A DNA stretch of 41,035 nt, taken from NCBI GenBank assembly GCA_947486575.1, contig CANKUB010000029.1, positions 1 through 41,035 on the forward strand, in the 5' to 3' direction. Under the pieces are notes generated by a model, which saw nothing but the letters and a program-made list of their open reading frames with translations, was not told the DNA's origin and ran no database searches. Made by a program: the position numbers and the translations under genes. This document shows positions 24,169 to 32,404 of the stretch, one piece after another. The stretch comes from Betaproteobacteria bacterium (GTDB lineage Bacteria > Pseudomonadota > Gammaproteobacteria > Burkholderiales > SG8-41). Position 1 is the stretch's first letter. Every line of letters starts with the position of its first letter.

Positions 24169-24666
24169 CTATTTCACCGGTGGCACATTCTCAAGGCATT
24201 CAATCAGCAGCTTCAGTGCCGCCTCGCTAAACGCATACATATTCGCTACACGATCAGGACTGGCGGTTTCAAGCGTCATCGATTTTTCTATGCCGCCGGC
24301 CACGGCCATCACACAATGTCCTGCGGCGTAGCCATAGCGACTGCCCGTGGGGCCTGCCGCGCCGCTTTCGCTGAGCCCCCAATCCGCATTGAGGCGCTCA
24401 CGTATGGTGCGCGCCCTGAAAACGGCAGATGCCTCAGTGCCGCCGCGCACGCTCTTCGCCATGTCCGGCGTTACGTCGCGCAAACCCAACAACGCGTCCC
24501 GCGTATACATCACCATGCCACCTTTGCAATACGCGCTGGCGCCCGGCAGGGCCAGCAGCGCCGCATTGATCAAGCCGCCTGCGGAAGACTCGGCTACGGC
24601 AATAGTTTGATTGCGCGCTTTCAATAGTGCTGCGGCTTTTTCGGCGAGCGGAAATAATTTTTCCAT
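24169..24666 (-). CDS. CinA/PncC-like amidohydrolase domain protein, 165 aa
   Basis: Single CinA C-terminal domain: TIAVAESSAGGLINAALLAL (the AESxTGG-like motif with alanine for threonine), YCKGGMVMYTRDALLGL and LSESGAAGPTGSRYGYAAG in place of the usual GxAGPGGG loop. Active PncC enzymes deamidate nicotinamide mononucleotide to nicotinic acid mononucleotide. The altered loops suggest a divergent member whose activity is uncertain. Cytoplasmic, no signal peptide. It lies at the head of a leftward run with MT3 and MT2. Confidence 0.8.
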   Translation of the reverse strand: MEKLFPLAEKAAALLKARNQTIAVAESSAGGLINAALLALPGASAYCKGGMVMYTRDALLGLRDVTPDMAKSVRGGTEASAVFRARTIRERLNADWGLSESGAAGPTGSRYGYAAGHCVMAVAGGIEKSMTLETASPDRVANMYAFSEAALKLLIECLENVPPVK

Positions 24667-24786
24667 GAGGGATTATCCTGTGTCAGATGCTGGATTGTTC
24701 GGCTTTGATACGCTTAACGACTAGCCATTTTGCGGTATAAATGGTTTTTCGCAAAACAGTTGCGTCGCACACGCTATAGCACAACA

Positions 24787-25755
24787 ATGAACAAGCATTT
24801 GTTTTTATTGATTTTTTTTAGCGCTACCGCCTACGCCACGTTATGCGCTGCGCAGGACTATCCCTCGCGCCCGATACGTTTTGTCGTGCCCTTTCCATCC
24901 AGTGGCGGCGGCGACATCATCATACGTGCCCTGTCACAAAAACTGAGCGAGCGTCTCGGCCAGGCTGTGGTGGTCGATAATCGTTCCGGCGCGGGCGGCA
25001 ATGTTGGCACCGAACTCGTCGCGCGCTCGCCTGCGGATGGCTACACGCTGGTGATGGCCAACATCTCACCCTTTGCCATCAATGCCAGCATCTACAAAAA
25101 ACTGCCGTTTAACGCGATCACGGATTTCACGCCTATTTCGCTGGTGGCATCGTTTCCCAATGTGCTGGTGGTGCATCCGTCCTTGCCTGCAAACTCGTTA
25201 AAGGAACTGGTGGCGCTTGCAAGCGCGCGGCCCGGACAATTGACTTATGCCTCGTCCGGTGCAGGCAGTATCACGCACCTCTCGGCAGAGTTCTTCAGGT
25301 CGCAAGCCCAGCTCGACATTGTGCATGTGCCTTACAAGGGCGGCGGGCAAGCCCTGATCGATCTGATCGCCGGGCACGTGTCGATTTTCTTTAGCAGCTT
25401 GCCTGGCGCGTTGCCGCACGTGCGCTCCAAGCGGCTGCGCGGATTCGTGGTCACTGGCCTCGCGCGCTCAAGTGCAGCGCCAGAAATCCCGACGCTGGCG
25501 GAATCCGGCTTTCCGGCGTTTGAGGCCGCCACCTGGATCGGTGCGGCCGCACCGGTCGGACTCGCGCGCCCCATTCTCAATCGGCTTAACAGTGAGATCG
25601 TTGACATCATGCGTGCGCCCGATATGCGTGAGCGGCTCGTTAGCCAGGGCGCAGAGCCAAAGACTTCGACGCCGGAACAATTTGCCGCTTATATCAAAAG
25701 CGAAAATACGAAGTGGGCGAAAATCGTGCGTGATGCCGGCATAACGATGCAATGA
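24787..25755 (+). CDS. Bug/TctC-type solute-binding protein 3, 322 aa
   Basis: Signal peptide MNKHLFLLIFFSATAYATLC then AAQDYPSRPIRFVVPFPSSGGGDI; Bug motifs VVDNRSGAGGNVGTEL, PADGYTLV and VHVPYKGGGQALIDLIAG follow. The start is ATG 24787, where the signal peptide begins; no good Shine-Dalgarno is present, and the open frame reaches back to 24730. The signal peptide overlaps a minus-oriented copy of the dispersed repeat. The stop overlaps the start of the next Bug gene (ATGA, 25752-25755), and the UGSC selenoprotein gene follows, so the three form one unit. Confidence 0.87.
   Translation: MNKHLFLLIFFSATAYATLCAAQDYPSRPIRFVVPFPSSGGGDIIIRALSQKLSERLGQAVVVDNRSGAGGNVGTELVARSPADGYTLVMANISPFAINASIYKKLPFNAITDFTPISLVASFPNVLVVHPSLPANSLKELVALASARPGQLTYASSGAGSITHLSAEFFRSQAQLDIVHVPYKGGGQALIDLIAGHVSIFFSSLPGALPHVRSKRLRGFVVTGLARSSAAPEIPTLAESGFPAFEAATWIGAAAPVGLARPILNRLNSEIVDIMRAPDMRERLVSQGAEPKTSTPEQFAAYIKSENTKWAKIVRDAGITMQ
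24794..24812 (-). repeat. dispersed AT-rich repeat, copy 9 (in a signal-peptide region)
   Basis: Minus-strand variant AATCAATAAAAACAAATGCT, antisense to the signal-peptide codons of Bug protein 3. Confidence 0.45.
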
Positions 25756-26642
25756 ACGCCGTGCCGCTACGCATTGTTGTCGGGTTTTCGGCGGGCAGTG
25801 CATCCGACGATATTGCCAATCTCATCGCGAAACCGCTGGGCAAAGCGTTGCAGCGCCCGGTCAACATTGAGCGCATCCCCGGCAAAAACGGTGCCCACGG
25901 CGCAATGGCAGTGGCACGTGCACCCGCCGATGGCAATACGCTGTTTGTCGCCACACTTGGCACACATGCCCTGGCGCCACATGTACGCAAAGACTTGCCC
26001 TACGATCCGCAGCGTGATTTCGAACCCGTGTCGCTGCTCACGCAGGCACCGATGCTGATGGCGTGTCATCCCGCACTGCCCGTGCGGGATTTGCCTGACT
26101 TTGTCGCCTACGCTCGCGCAAATCCTGGAATGCTCGCCTATGGCACATCGGCCATCGGTGGCGCGCCGCACCTCGCGGCCGAGCTATTTCAGGCCGTATC
26201 CGGCGTTCAACTGCGACACACGCGCTACGATGAGACACAGCAACTGTATGCCGACCTTGAAGCTGGCCGCATCGCGCTGAGTTTCAACAACATCATGTCC
26301 ATGCTGCCGCGCTGCAATGCGGGAAAACTACGCACATTGGGCGTTACCGCCAGTGAGCGCAGCGCTGTGGCGCTGCAAGTACCCACGCTGGCAGAATCAG
26401 GCATTGTGGGCGGCGAAGTTTCCAACTGGCTTGGTTTGGTCGCGCCGCGCGGCATGGCAGCAGCGCAGGTGGACGCCATCTCAACGGCCGCGCGTACAGC
26501 GATTGGCAGCACTTCCGTGACGGCTGTACTTAGTGCCGCGGGGATTACACCTTGTGGTTCAACACCAGCCGGGTTTGGTCAATTCATGGATGCCGAGTTA
26601 ATCCGCTGGAAACCTGTCGTAACGCGATTCTCCGCAGCATGA
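25752..26642 (+). CDS. Bug/TctC-type binding protein 4 without signal peptide, 296 aa
   Basis: Bug fold recognisable from LRIVVGFSAGSASDDIANLI, APADGNTLFVATLGTHALAP, YGTSAIGGAPHLAAELF and the C-terminal VPTLAESGIVGGEVSNWLGL. It begins MNAVPLRIVVGF, directly at the first strand, with no signal peptide, and its start is translationally coupled to the stop of Bug protein 3. The upstream frame is occupied by its neighbour, so a hidden leader is unlikely. The usual VPYKG loop reads RHTRYDETQQ, so ligand binding may differ. It might act in the cytoplasm, or have lost its leader when the pair arose by tandem duplication. Confidence 0.8.
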   Translation: MNAVPLRIVVGFSAGSASDDIANLIAKPLGKALQRPVNIERIPGKNGAHGAMAVARAPADGNTLFVATLGTHALAPHVRKDLPYDPQRDFEPVSLLTQAPMLMACHPALPVRDLPDFVAYARANPGMLAYGTSAIGGAPHLAAELFQAVSGVQLRHTRYDETQQLYADLEAGRIALSFNNIMSMLPRCNAGKLRTLGVTASERSAVALQVPTLAESGIVGGEVSNWLGLVAPRGMAAAQVDAISTAARTAIGSTSVTAVLSAAGITPCGSTPAGFGQFMDAELIRWKPVVTRFSAA

Positions 26643-26714
26643 ATATCCTGCGGGCATGATAGTGGTGGAAGTTCGTTTTTTGCAGCACAATTCGGAACAC
26701 ACGCAAGGAGCCTT

Positions 26715-28328
26715 TTGGCAAACATCATGACCAATAACATCATCCTCGATCCCGTAGCCCCTTCCGGTCCGGGCACGCAACGGCCTTGGAAAGCGCTCGA
26801 CAGCCTGCAAGGAAAAATCGTCGCCTTCATCGATAACTCAAAGCCCAACTTCAATCACCTCGCAGCCGATCTGGGCGAGCTTCTGGTCAAACACCACGGC
26901 GTCACACGGGTGATCCATCACCGCAAACGCGCCGCATCCGTTCCCGCGCTGGAATCGGTGTACGCCGACATCGAAGCTAATGTCGATTTGGTCATCACCG
27001 GCTCGGGCGACTGAGGCTCCTGCACGTCGTGGAGTGTCCACGACACCGCAGAATCCAACAAGCGCGGCGTGCCCGCAATCACGATTTGCTCCGACCAGTT
27101 CATCGTGCTGGGACGTAAACAACTCAAAGCGCTGGGCAGCGAAGGCCATCCGATCGCAGTGATACCGCATCCGTTCGGCCTGCGCACGCGCGAGCAGGTG
27201 CGTGCCATCGCCGAAACCTGTGTCGCCGATATTGCGCGTATAGCCGTTGACGCCAAAGCGGGCGTGACCGGTAGCAAGACGACGAGCGCACCGGCGCGTG
27301 CCGCGCGTATTGAAGTGCCTGAAGACTCCGATGAGTTCGACCGATTCTGCATTGAACGCAAATGGAGCGACGGCCTGCCGTTGCGTCCGCCGACGCTGGA
27401 TAAGGTCGAGCGCATGATTGCTGCGAGCGGGCGTAGCGCTGAAGACGTCGTCGCCATCGTGCAGCCGGGCTTTGGCGCTGCCACTGTGGAAGGCATCGCC
27501 ATCAATGCCGTTATGGCGGGCTGCCGTCCGGAATACATGCGCACACTGATCGCCGCCGTAGAGGCGTTCACCGACAGGCGCTTTAATCTGCAAGGGATAC
27601 AAGCCACCACCAATCCGGCCACCGCGATGATTATCGTCAACGGTCCCGTAGGCCGTGAGATTGGCGTCAACGGCCATCTGAATTGCCTGGGTCAAGGCGC
27701 ATGGGCCAATGCCACGCTGGGCCGTGCACTGCGATTGATTATGCAAAACATTGGTGGCACCCTACCGGGCGAAATGGATCGCGCCACACAAGGACAGCCG
27801 GGCAAATACACCTTTTGCTGCGCGGAAAACGAAGCCGACAGTCCATGGGAACCGCTGCACGTCGAGCGCGGCTTTGACAAGACTGACAGCACAGTGACCA
27901 TCGTTGGCGCAGCAGGCACAGTGAATTTCAATACGCACGCGAAAGATGCCACAGATCTACTGAAGGTAATTGCGGACAGTATCTGCTTCCCGACCAACAA
28001 TGACTATTATTTTGGCGGTGAACCGTGGCTGCTGCTCGGCCCGGAACACGCAGAAATTCTCGCGCGCGAAGGCTTGAGCAAACGCGACGTGAAATTGAAA
28101 CTGTGGGAAATGTCCAAACTGCACGTAGACCGGCTCGCCGCCAAAGATCGCATGCGCCTGCAGCACACACGCGGCGCAGAGCTGGGACAGTTCGGCGCGG
28201 ACACGAAAATTCCCATTTCTATCAAGCCCGAGGAAGTCAGCATCGTTGTCGCTGGCGGCCCCGGTACGCACTCCGTGCATGTGCCGACGTTTGGCCACAC
28301 ACGTTCGGTGACGCGAAAAATTGTTTAG
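26715..28328 (+). CDS. UGSC-family selenoprotein with in-frame TGA (Sec100), 537 codons
   Basis: Two open segments in the same frame, 26715-27011 and 27015-28328, are joined by one TGA at 27012-27014. Across the junction the protein reads ITGSGD-U-GSCTSWSVHDTA, the motif that names the UGSC (seleno)protein family. Codon use and family-like sequence continue on both sides, so this is not a stop or frameshift. A SECIS-like hairpin follows at 27021-27050. Residues 1-180 are the UGSC domain, with further cysteines such as AITICSDQF. A long C-terminal part (about 190-537) has GLPLRPPTLDKVERMI, VNGHLNCLGQGAWANATLGR and NDYYFGGEPWLLLGPEHAEI; its function is unknown. AAGGAG precedes TTG 26715; ATG 26727 is the alternative start. 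The U-x2-C spacing suggests a thiol/selenol redox centre. It ends the Bug 3 - Bug 4 unit. Confidence 0.87.
27021..27050 (+). promoter_or_regulatory. SECIS-like hairpin for Sec insertion
   Basis: GTCGTGG (27026-27032) pairs perfectly with CCACGAC (27038-27044) around the 5-base loop AGTGT. Below an internal loop, TGC (27021-27023) pairs with GCA (27048-27050). The apical loop begins 18 bases after the TGA and has G at its second position, which fits the described bacterial SECIS pattern (short loop, G in the first two loop positions, about 16-37 bases from UGA). Confidence 0.75.
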
Positions 28329-28392
28329 TGACAACCACACCGACACGCCGGTGTATGATGTGCACAGCAGAATCCGTGCCTTTAAATTTCTT

Positions 28393-28410
28393 TTAAAAAC
28401 AATTGGTTAG
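28393..28410 (+). repeat. dispersed AT-rich repeat, degenerate copy 10
   Basis: TTAAAAACAATTGGTTAG just upstream of the Bug protein 5 start; resembles the family core with changes in the second half. Confidence 0.4.
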
Positions 28411-28418
28411 GAAGATTA

Positions 28419-29396
28419 ATGTCATTCATGTCACAAGCGGTTTCGGCGGCGCTGTTACTCGCAGCCACTGGCGCTGCGCAGGCCCAAACTGCGGCCAGCA
28501 ATTTTCCGTCGCGCCCGCTGCGGTTGATCATTCCCATGGGCGCCGGTGGCGCCACTGACATTTTCATACGGACCATCGTGCCCAAGCTGTCTGACATTCT
28601 GGGGCAGCAGGTGGTAGTCGACAATCGCCCCGGCGCCAATGGCGTGATCGGCGATGAAATGGCGGTCAAGTCCGCACCGGATGGCTACACACTGATGGCC
28701 AACTCGCTTGCGATCACCATCAACCCCGGCCTCTACAAACTGAACTACGACATAACACGGGATTTGCAGGGGTTGACGCGGCTGGGCTCCATCGACCTGC
28801 TGATGGGCATACACCCATCGGTGCCAGCCAAAACCGTCGCCGAGCTGATTACACATGCCAGAGCCAATCCCGGCAAACTGAACTACGCATCCTTCGGCAT
28901 AGGCAGCATCTCGCATGTCGCCGGCGAAATGTTTAAACAGGCTTCCGGCACGCAGCTGGTGCATGTGGCCTACAAAACATCGCCGCTGGCCGTGCAGGAA
29001 ACCATCGCGGGGCAAACGCATCTGGTGATCGGCGGCATTTCGTACATGCTGCCGCAGGCACGCTCCGGGCGGCTGCGTGGGATTGCCATATCCTCGATGC
29101 AGCGCTCGACTCACGCGCCGGACATTCCCACGGCACATGAATCCGGACTGCCCAATTTCGATGTCAATGCGTGGTTCGGCACGTGGGTGCCCGCAGCCGT
29201 GCCCAAACCGGTGCTGGCAAAGCTGTATGACGCCATGAGCAAAACCATGAATCATCCCGACGTAAAACCAGCCATTGAGAAACACGGGTACAAAATCGGC
29301 GGTGAATCGCCAGACGAATTTCAAAAATTTGTACGCAGCGAAGTCGAGAAATTCGGCAAGGTGATCAAGGCCGCAGGTATCAAGCCGGAAGGCTGA
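28419..29396 (+). CDS. Bug/TctC-type solute-binding protein 5, 325 aa
   Basis: Short signal peptide (SQAVSAALLLAATGAAQA then QTAASNFPSRP), then [44 protein letters not shown] and VHVAYKTSPLAVQETIAGQ. The usual VPYKG loop reads VAYKT, a small change at the ligand site. AGGA lies before ATG 28419. It follows the UGSC gene after a 90-bp gap and precedes an alpha/beta hydrolase, suggesting an uptake-hydrolysis pair. Ligand unknown. Confidence 0.87.
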   Translation: MSFMSQAVSAALLLAATGAAQAQTAASNFPSRPLRLIIPMGAGGATDIFIRTIVPKLSDILGQQVVVDNRPGANGVIGDEMAVKSAPDGYTLMANSLAITINPGLYKLNYDITRDLQGLTRLGSIDLLMGIHPSVPAKTVAELITHARANPGKLNYASFGIGSISHVAGEMFKQASGTQLVHVAYKTSPLAVQETIAGQTHLVIGGISYMLPQARSGRLRGIAISSMQRSTHAPDIPTAHESGLPNFDVNAWFGTWVPAAVPKPVLAKLYDAMSKTMNHPDVKPAIEKHGYKIGGESPDEFQKFVRSEVEKFGKVIKAAGIKPEG

Positions 29397-29461
29397 TCTG
29401 CGTGGCCTTTCTTTCACCTCATCACGACCTTTAGCAAAATCCGTTTTTGAAGGAGTCTTTT

Positions 29462-30310
29462 ATGTCCCAAATTACTATACGCGGCGCCCACATCAACTAC
29501 GAAATTCTCGGCACCAGCGGCCCATGGGTCGCGCTTTCCCCCGGCGGACGCCGTCCGCTCGAAGGCGTTAAACACCTGGCCGAACGTGTCGCTGCGAACG
29601 GTTACAGAGTGCTGATCCACGACCGGCGCAACTGTGGTGCGTCCGACGTGGCATTTGAAGGCACTGCCGATGCGCCTACCGAGTACGAAATCTGGGCCGA
29701 AGATCTCTATGCCATGCTGAAGCATTTCAATGCCACGCCCGCTTGGGTGGGCGGTGGCTCATCGGGTTGCCGCATGTCAACCTTGCTGGCGCTGCGCCAT
29801 CCCGACGCGGTACGCGGCTTGTTGCTGTGGCGCGTGACCGGTGGCGAGTTCGCGGCAAAGCGGCTGGCCAATCAATATTATCTACAGTTCATCGAACTGG
29901 CGAAGAAAGGCGGCATGGCAGCCGTGTGCGCGAGCGAACATTTCGCCGAGCGCATCAGGCAGCGTCCCGTCAATCGCGAAACCATTCTGAAAATGGACGT
30001 AAATCGTTTTATCGCATCATTCGAAAATTGGGCTCAGGGTTTTCTGGATGACGCCGCAAAGCCGGTGATTGGCGCCACAGCGGCTCAATTGCAATCGCTC
30101 AAGTTCCCCGCGCTGGTGGTGCCCGGTAACGACAAAACACACGATCGCAATATTGGTGAGCGCGCACAAAAGCTTATTCCCGGCAGCGAGCTGTACGTAT
30201 TGTTCCCCGAACATCAGGACATTGATATCGTGCCGCCACAGGAATGGGAATTCAAGGATGGCGAACTGGCCGATGTGTTCGCCAGTTTTATCAAGCGTCA
30301 TTCAACTTGA
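29462..30310 (+). CDS. alpha/beta hydrolase with GGSSG elbow, 282 aa
   Basis: Alpha/beta hydrolase with the oxyanion-side segment VALSPGGRRPLEG, VLIHDRRNCGASD and the nucleophile elbow G98-G-S100-S-G102. The end of the protein (VLFPEHQDIDIVPP) offers a catalytic histidine. The start is ATG 29462, preceded by AAGGAG; the upstream TTG at 29447 has no such site. A cap domain of helices lies at about 130-210. It follows Bug protein 5 at 65 bp. Likely an esterase or C-C hydrolase; the substrate is unknown. Confidence 0.85.
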   Translation: MSQITIRGAHINYEILGTSGPWVALSPGGRRPLEGVKHLAERVAANGYRVLIHDRRNCGASDVAFEGTADAPTEYEIWAEDLYAMLKHFNATPAWVGGGSSGCRMSTLLALRHPDAVRGLLLWRVTGGEFAAKRLANQYYLQFIELAKKGGMAAVCASEHFAERIRQRPVNRETILKMDVNRFIASFENWAQGFLDDAAKPVIGATAAQLQSLKFPALVVPGNDKTHDRNIGERAQKLIPGSELYVLFPEHQDIDIVPPQEWEFKDGELADVFASFIKRHST

Positions 30311-30383
30311 ACTCACCTGCAGGAACAACGTGTGACAAAAACTGTCTCGGTAATTCACTCGATCTGCCATAAGGATATCCACC

Positions 30384-30674
30384 ATGAATTGCGCAATCGC
30401 CACCCTTGCAGCAACTGCACTGCTACTCGCCGCCAGCGCCCATGCCACTGGCCTCGCCACCTGCGAATCCGGCCCCAAATCCGGCTGGCAGGTGCAGGAA
30501 AAACTTGAAAAGCAGTTAGTCGATCAGAACGGCTGGAAAATTCGCCGCATCAAGGAAGACGGCGGCTGTTACGAGGTTTACGCCTTTGACAAAAACGGCG
30601 ACCGCGTCAACGCCTATTATCATCCGGTAACCTTTGCACTGATCCCCAACACCCTCAGTACACGCAAGCCCTGA
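30384..30674 (+). CDS. exported PepSY-domain protein, 96 aa
   Basis: Signal peptide of about 21 residues (AIATLAATALLLAASAHA), then a PepSY-type fold: GWQVQEKLEKQLVDQNGWKI, RRIKEDGGCYEVYAFDKNGD, RVNAYYHPVT. Small periplasmic PepSY proteins often accompany cytochrome b561 genes. Its stop overlaps the next start (TGATG), supporting a joint role. AAGGA precedes the start. A heme- or metal-related function is inferred from context. Confidence 0.83.
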   Translation: MNCAIATLAATALLLAASAHATGLATCESGPKSGWQVQEKLEKQLVDQNGWKIRRIKEDGGCYEVYAFDKNGDRVNAYYHPVTFALIPNTLSTRKP

Positions 30675-31222
30675 TGTCAGGCGCGCAGGCAGACAAGCCC
30701 ATCGTCAAAGTCTGGGATCTTCTGGTACGTGCCGGTCACTGGACACTGGTCACCAGCATCGTCGGTGCGTGGCTGGTGCACGGCAAGTGGCACGAATGGC
30801 TGGGCTATTTGGTACTTGCTGTCGTAACGCTTCGTGTGATTTGGGGATTCACAGGATCACGCTATGCGCGCTTTACGCAATTCATGCGATCCCCGGATGC
30901 AACGCTGATTTACGGCAAACAAATTCTCACAGGTAATGAACTGCGGCACATCGGTCACAATCCACTCGGTGGCTGGATGATCGTGACGTTACTGGCCACC
31001 ATCACCGGTATCTGTGGCACCGGCTGGCTCTACACCACCGAGAAATTCTGGGGCGTGGCATGGGTGGAAAATCTGCACGAAGGACTCACCAATTTTTTAA
31101 TCGTGCTGGTGATACTGCACGTTGGCGGCGTGATTTTTTCGTCGTGGCGGCACGGTGAAAATCTGGTGACGGCGATGATTCATGGGCGCAAACGTGCAGC
31201 GAGTATCGAGGACGTAACCTAG
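30674..31222 (+). CDS. cytochrome b561-type di-heme membrane protein, 182 aa
   Basis: Four-helix membrane protein of the bacterial cytochrome b561 family. Candidate heme-ligand histidines are in RAGHWTLVTSIVGAWLVHGK, LRHIGHNPLGGW, VENLHEGLTN and LVILHVGGVIFSSWRHGENL. Such proteins accept electrons from the quinone pool or periplasmic donors. It is coupled to the PepSY gene by a TGATG overlap. A REP-like palindrome follows the stop. Confidence 0.88.
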   Translation: MSGAQADKPIVKVWDLLVRAGHWTLVTSIVGAWLVHGKWHEWLGYLVLAVVTLRVIWGFTGSRYARFTQFMRSPDATLIYGKQILTGNELRHIGHNPLGGWMIVTLLATITGICGTGWLYTTEKFWGVAWVENLHEGLTNFLIVLVILHVGGVIFSSWRHGENLVTAMIHGRKRAASIEDVT

Positions 31223-31250
31223 TGCAAGACCTTGCATCACCGTAACTGTA

Positions 31251-31270
31251 ATTCCCGCGAAAGCGGGAAT
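31251..31270. repeat. REP-like palindrome, copy B
   Basis: ATTCCCGC-GAAA-GCGGGAAT, an 8-bp perfect stem related to the element at 21397-21422, between the cytochrome gene and a convergent hydrolase gene. Confidence 0.7.
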
Positions 31271-31351
31271 CCGTAACACAGCGACACTTGAGACCACGTA
31301 TGAATTCTCACTTTGGCAATGCGCTAGCGGTGGTGCGTGGCACTAATTGGC

Positions 31352-32209
31352 TCAGCCCAATTCCCGATGCACAAACGCGATGATTTTTTCAACCGCATCC
31401 TTGGCCTGCGACGAATTCGGATCAGTCGTGATAAACGCTTCGCCCACGCCCTCGAACAACTGTAAATCCACTTTGCCACCCACCTTGCGATAACTCGCAA
31501 TAAAGCGGTCGCGGTTCGGCACCGGATGCGCCAGATCCGCCGTGCCCTGCAAATAAATTACCGGCGGCGTTTGCGCCTTTTCGCCGCGCTCCAGCAGCCG
31601 GGTTGGATTGGCTTCGGCCATTGCCGCCGTACTGCCCCAAAACAGATCGTGGCTCTCGACCCAGTTCTTCGCTTGCTTGTCGTGCGGCCCGCCCAGCAAA
31701 CCGTGGGCGTATTCATAACGCCCCAGCGGATCAATCACCGGCCAGCACATCACCGCGCATTGAATTGACGCATCCACCCCTGCCGGGCCCGGCAACGCCG
31801 CAAAATCCGCAGGCCGCATGGCCGTCAGCATCGCCTGATGCCCGCCGCTCGACACACCGAGTATGCCCACGCGCTTGGGATCAATATTGAATTCCGCCGC
31901 GCGCGATTTGAACCAACGTATGGCGTAATTGATATCCTGCATCGACGCGGGAAACGCAGCGTCTGCGGGCGGCATGCGAAAGTCGAGTGACGCCACCACC
32001 ACGCCGGTTTTGGCCAGCGGCGCATCCGTGCCTTCATCTGACATGCGATCCTTTTTCGTCCACGCACCGCCGTGGATATCGATCAACAGCGGAAACGGCC
32101 CCTGCCCTTTGGGCTTATAGACACGCGCCAGAAACGGCTTGTTACCATGCTTGATGTATTCGACATCGGTGACATCGATTTCATAACGAATGCGTTCTAT
32201 TGTGTCCAT
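31352..32209 (-). CDS. alpha/beta hydrolase, esterase/lipase type, 285 aa
   Basis: Hydrolase with the hormone-sensitive-lipase-like oxyanion motif HGGAW (46-50) and nucleophile elbow G118-V-S120-S-G122 (LGVSSGGHQAML). The acid is probably in QGTADLAHPVPNRD. Where the C-terminal histidine is expected the sequence reads FEGVGEAFITTDPNS, with no histidine, so the triad may be completed differently. No signal peptide. It is monocistronic, with a 195-bp gap upstream. Substrate unknown. Confidence 0.82.
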   Translation of the reverse strand: MDTIERIRYEIDVTDVEYIKHGNKPFLARVYKPKGQGPFPLLIDIHGGAWTKKDRMSDEGTDAPLAKTGVVVASLDFRMPPADAAFPASMQDINYAIRWFKSRAAEFNIDPKRVGILGVSSGGHQAMLTAMRPADFAALPGPAGVDASIQCAVMCWPVIDPLGRYEYAHGLLGGPHDKQAKNWVESHDLFWGSTAAMAEANPTRLLERGEKAQTPPVIYLQGTADLAHPVPNRDRFIASYRKVGGKVDLQLFEGVGEAFITTDPNSSQAKDAVEKIIAFVHRELG

Positions 32210-32330
32210 GGGAGCTCCTCGGTAAGGGACTAGGGGATGAATGCGCGCGTCTGATCACAGGCTACACATTGTAGTGCCGGGAAAAAATCATGCGCGCCAA
32301 CTTTCGCTCGAAGGCTTTTATGAATTTAAA

Positions 32331-32358
32331 AATAATCATATAAAACAACAGTTTATTA
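32331..32358 (+). repeat. dispersed AT-rich repeat, degenerate copy 11
   Basis: ATATAAAACAACAGTTTATT in the gap between the esterase and cupin genes; resembles copy 8 but has drifted. The rest of the 195-bp gap (32210-32404) holds nothing recognisable. Confidence 0.35.
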
Positions 32359-32404
32359 AACTTTCAGGACGCCGCTTTCTATCGCAAGCCACCGCGCAAT
32401 ACTT

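Noticed and set aside
27012-27014. TGA as a true stop, making a pseudogene or two separate genes
   Set aside because: The frame continues without shift, the motif around it is the known UGSC motif, and a SECIS-like hairpin follows at the right distance.
26838-27746. 302-codon open frame on the minus strand opposite the UGSC gene
   Set aside because: It is a shadow of the sense gene: no family resemblance, no ribosome-binding site, and the plus strand has clear motifs through the same region.
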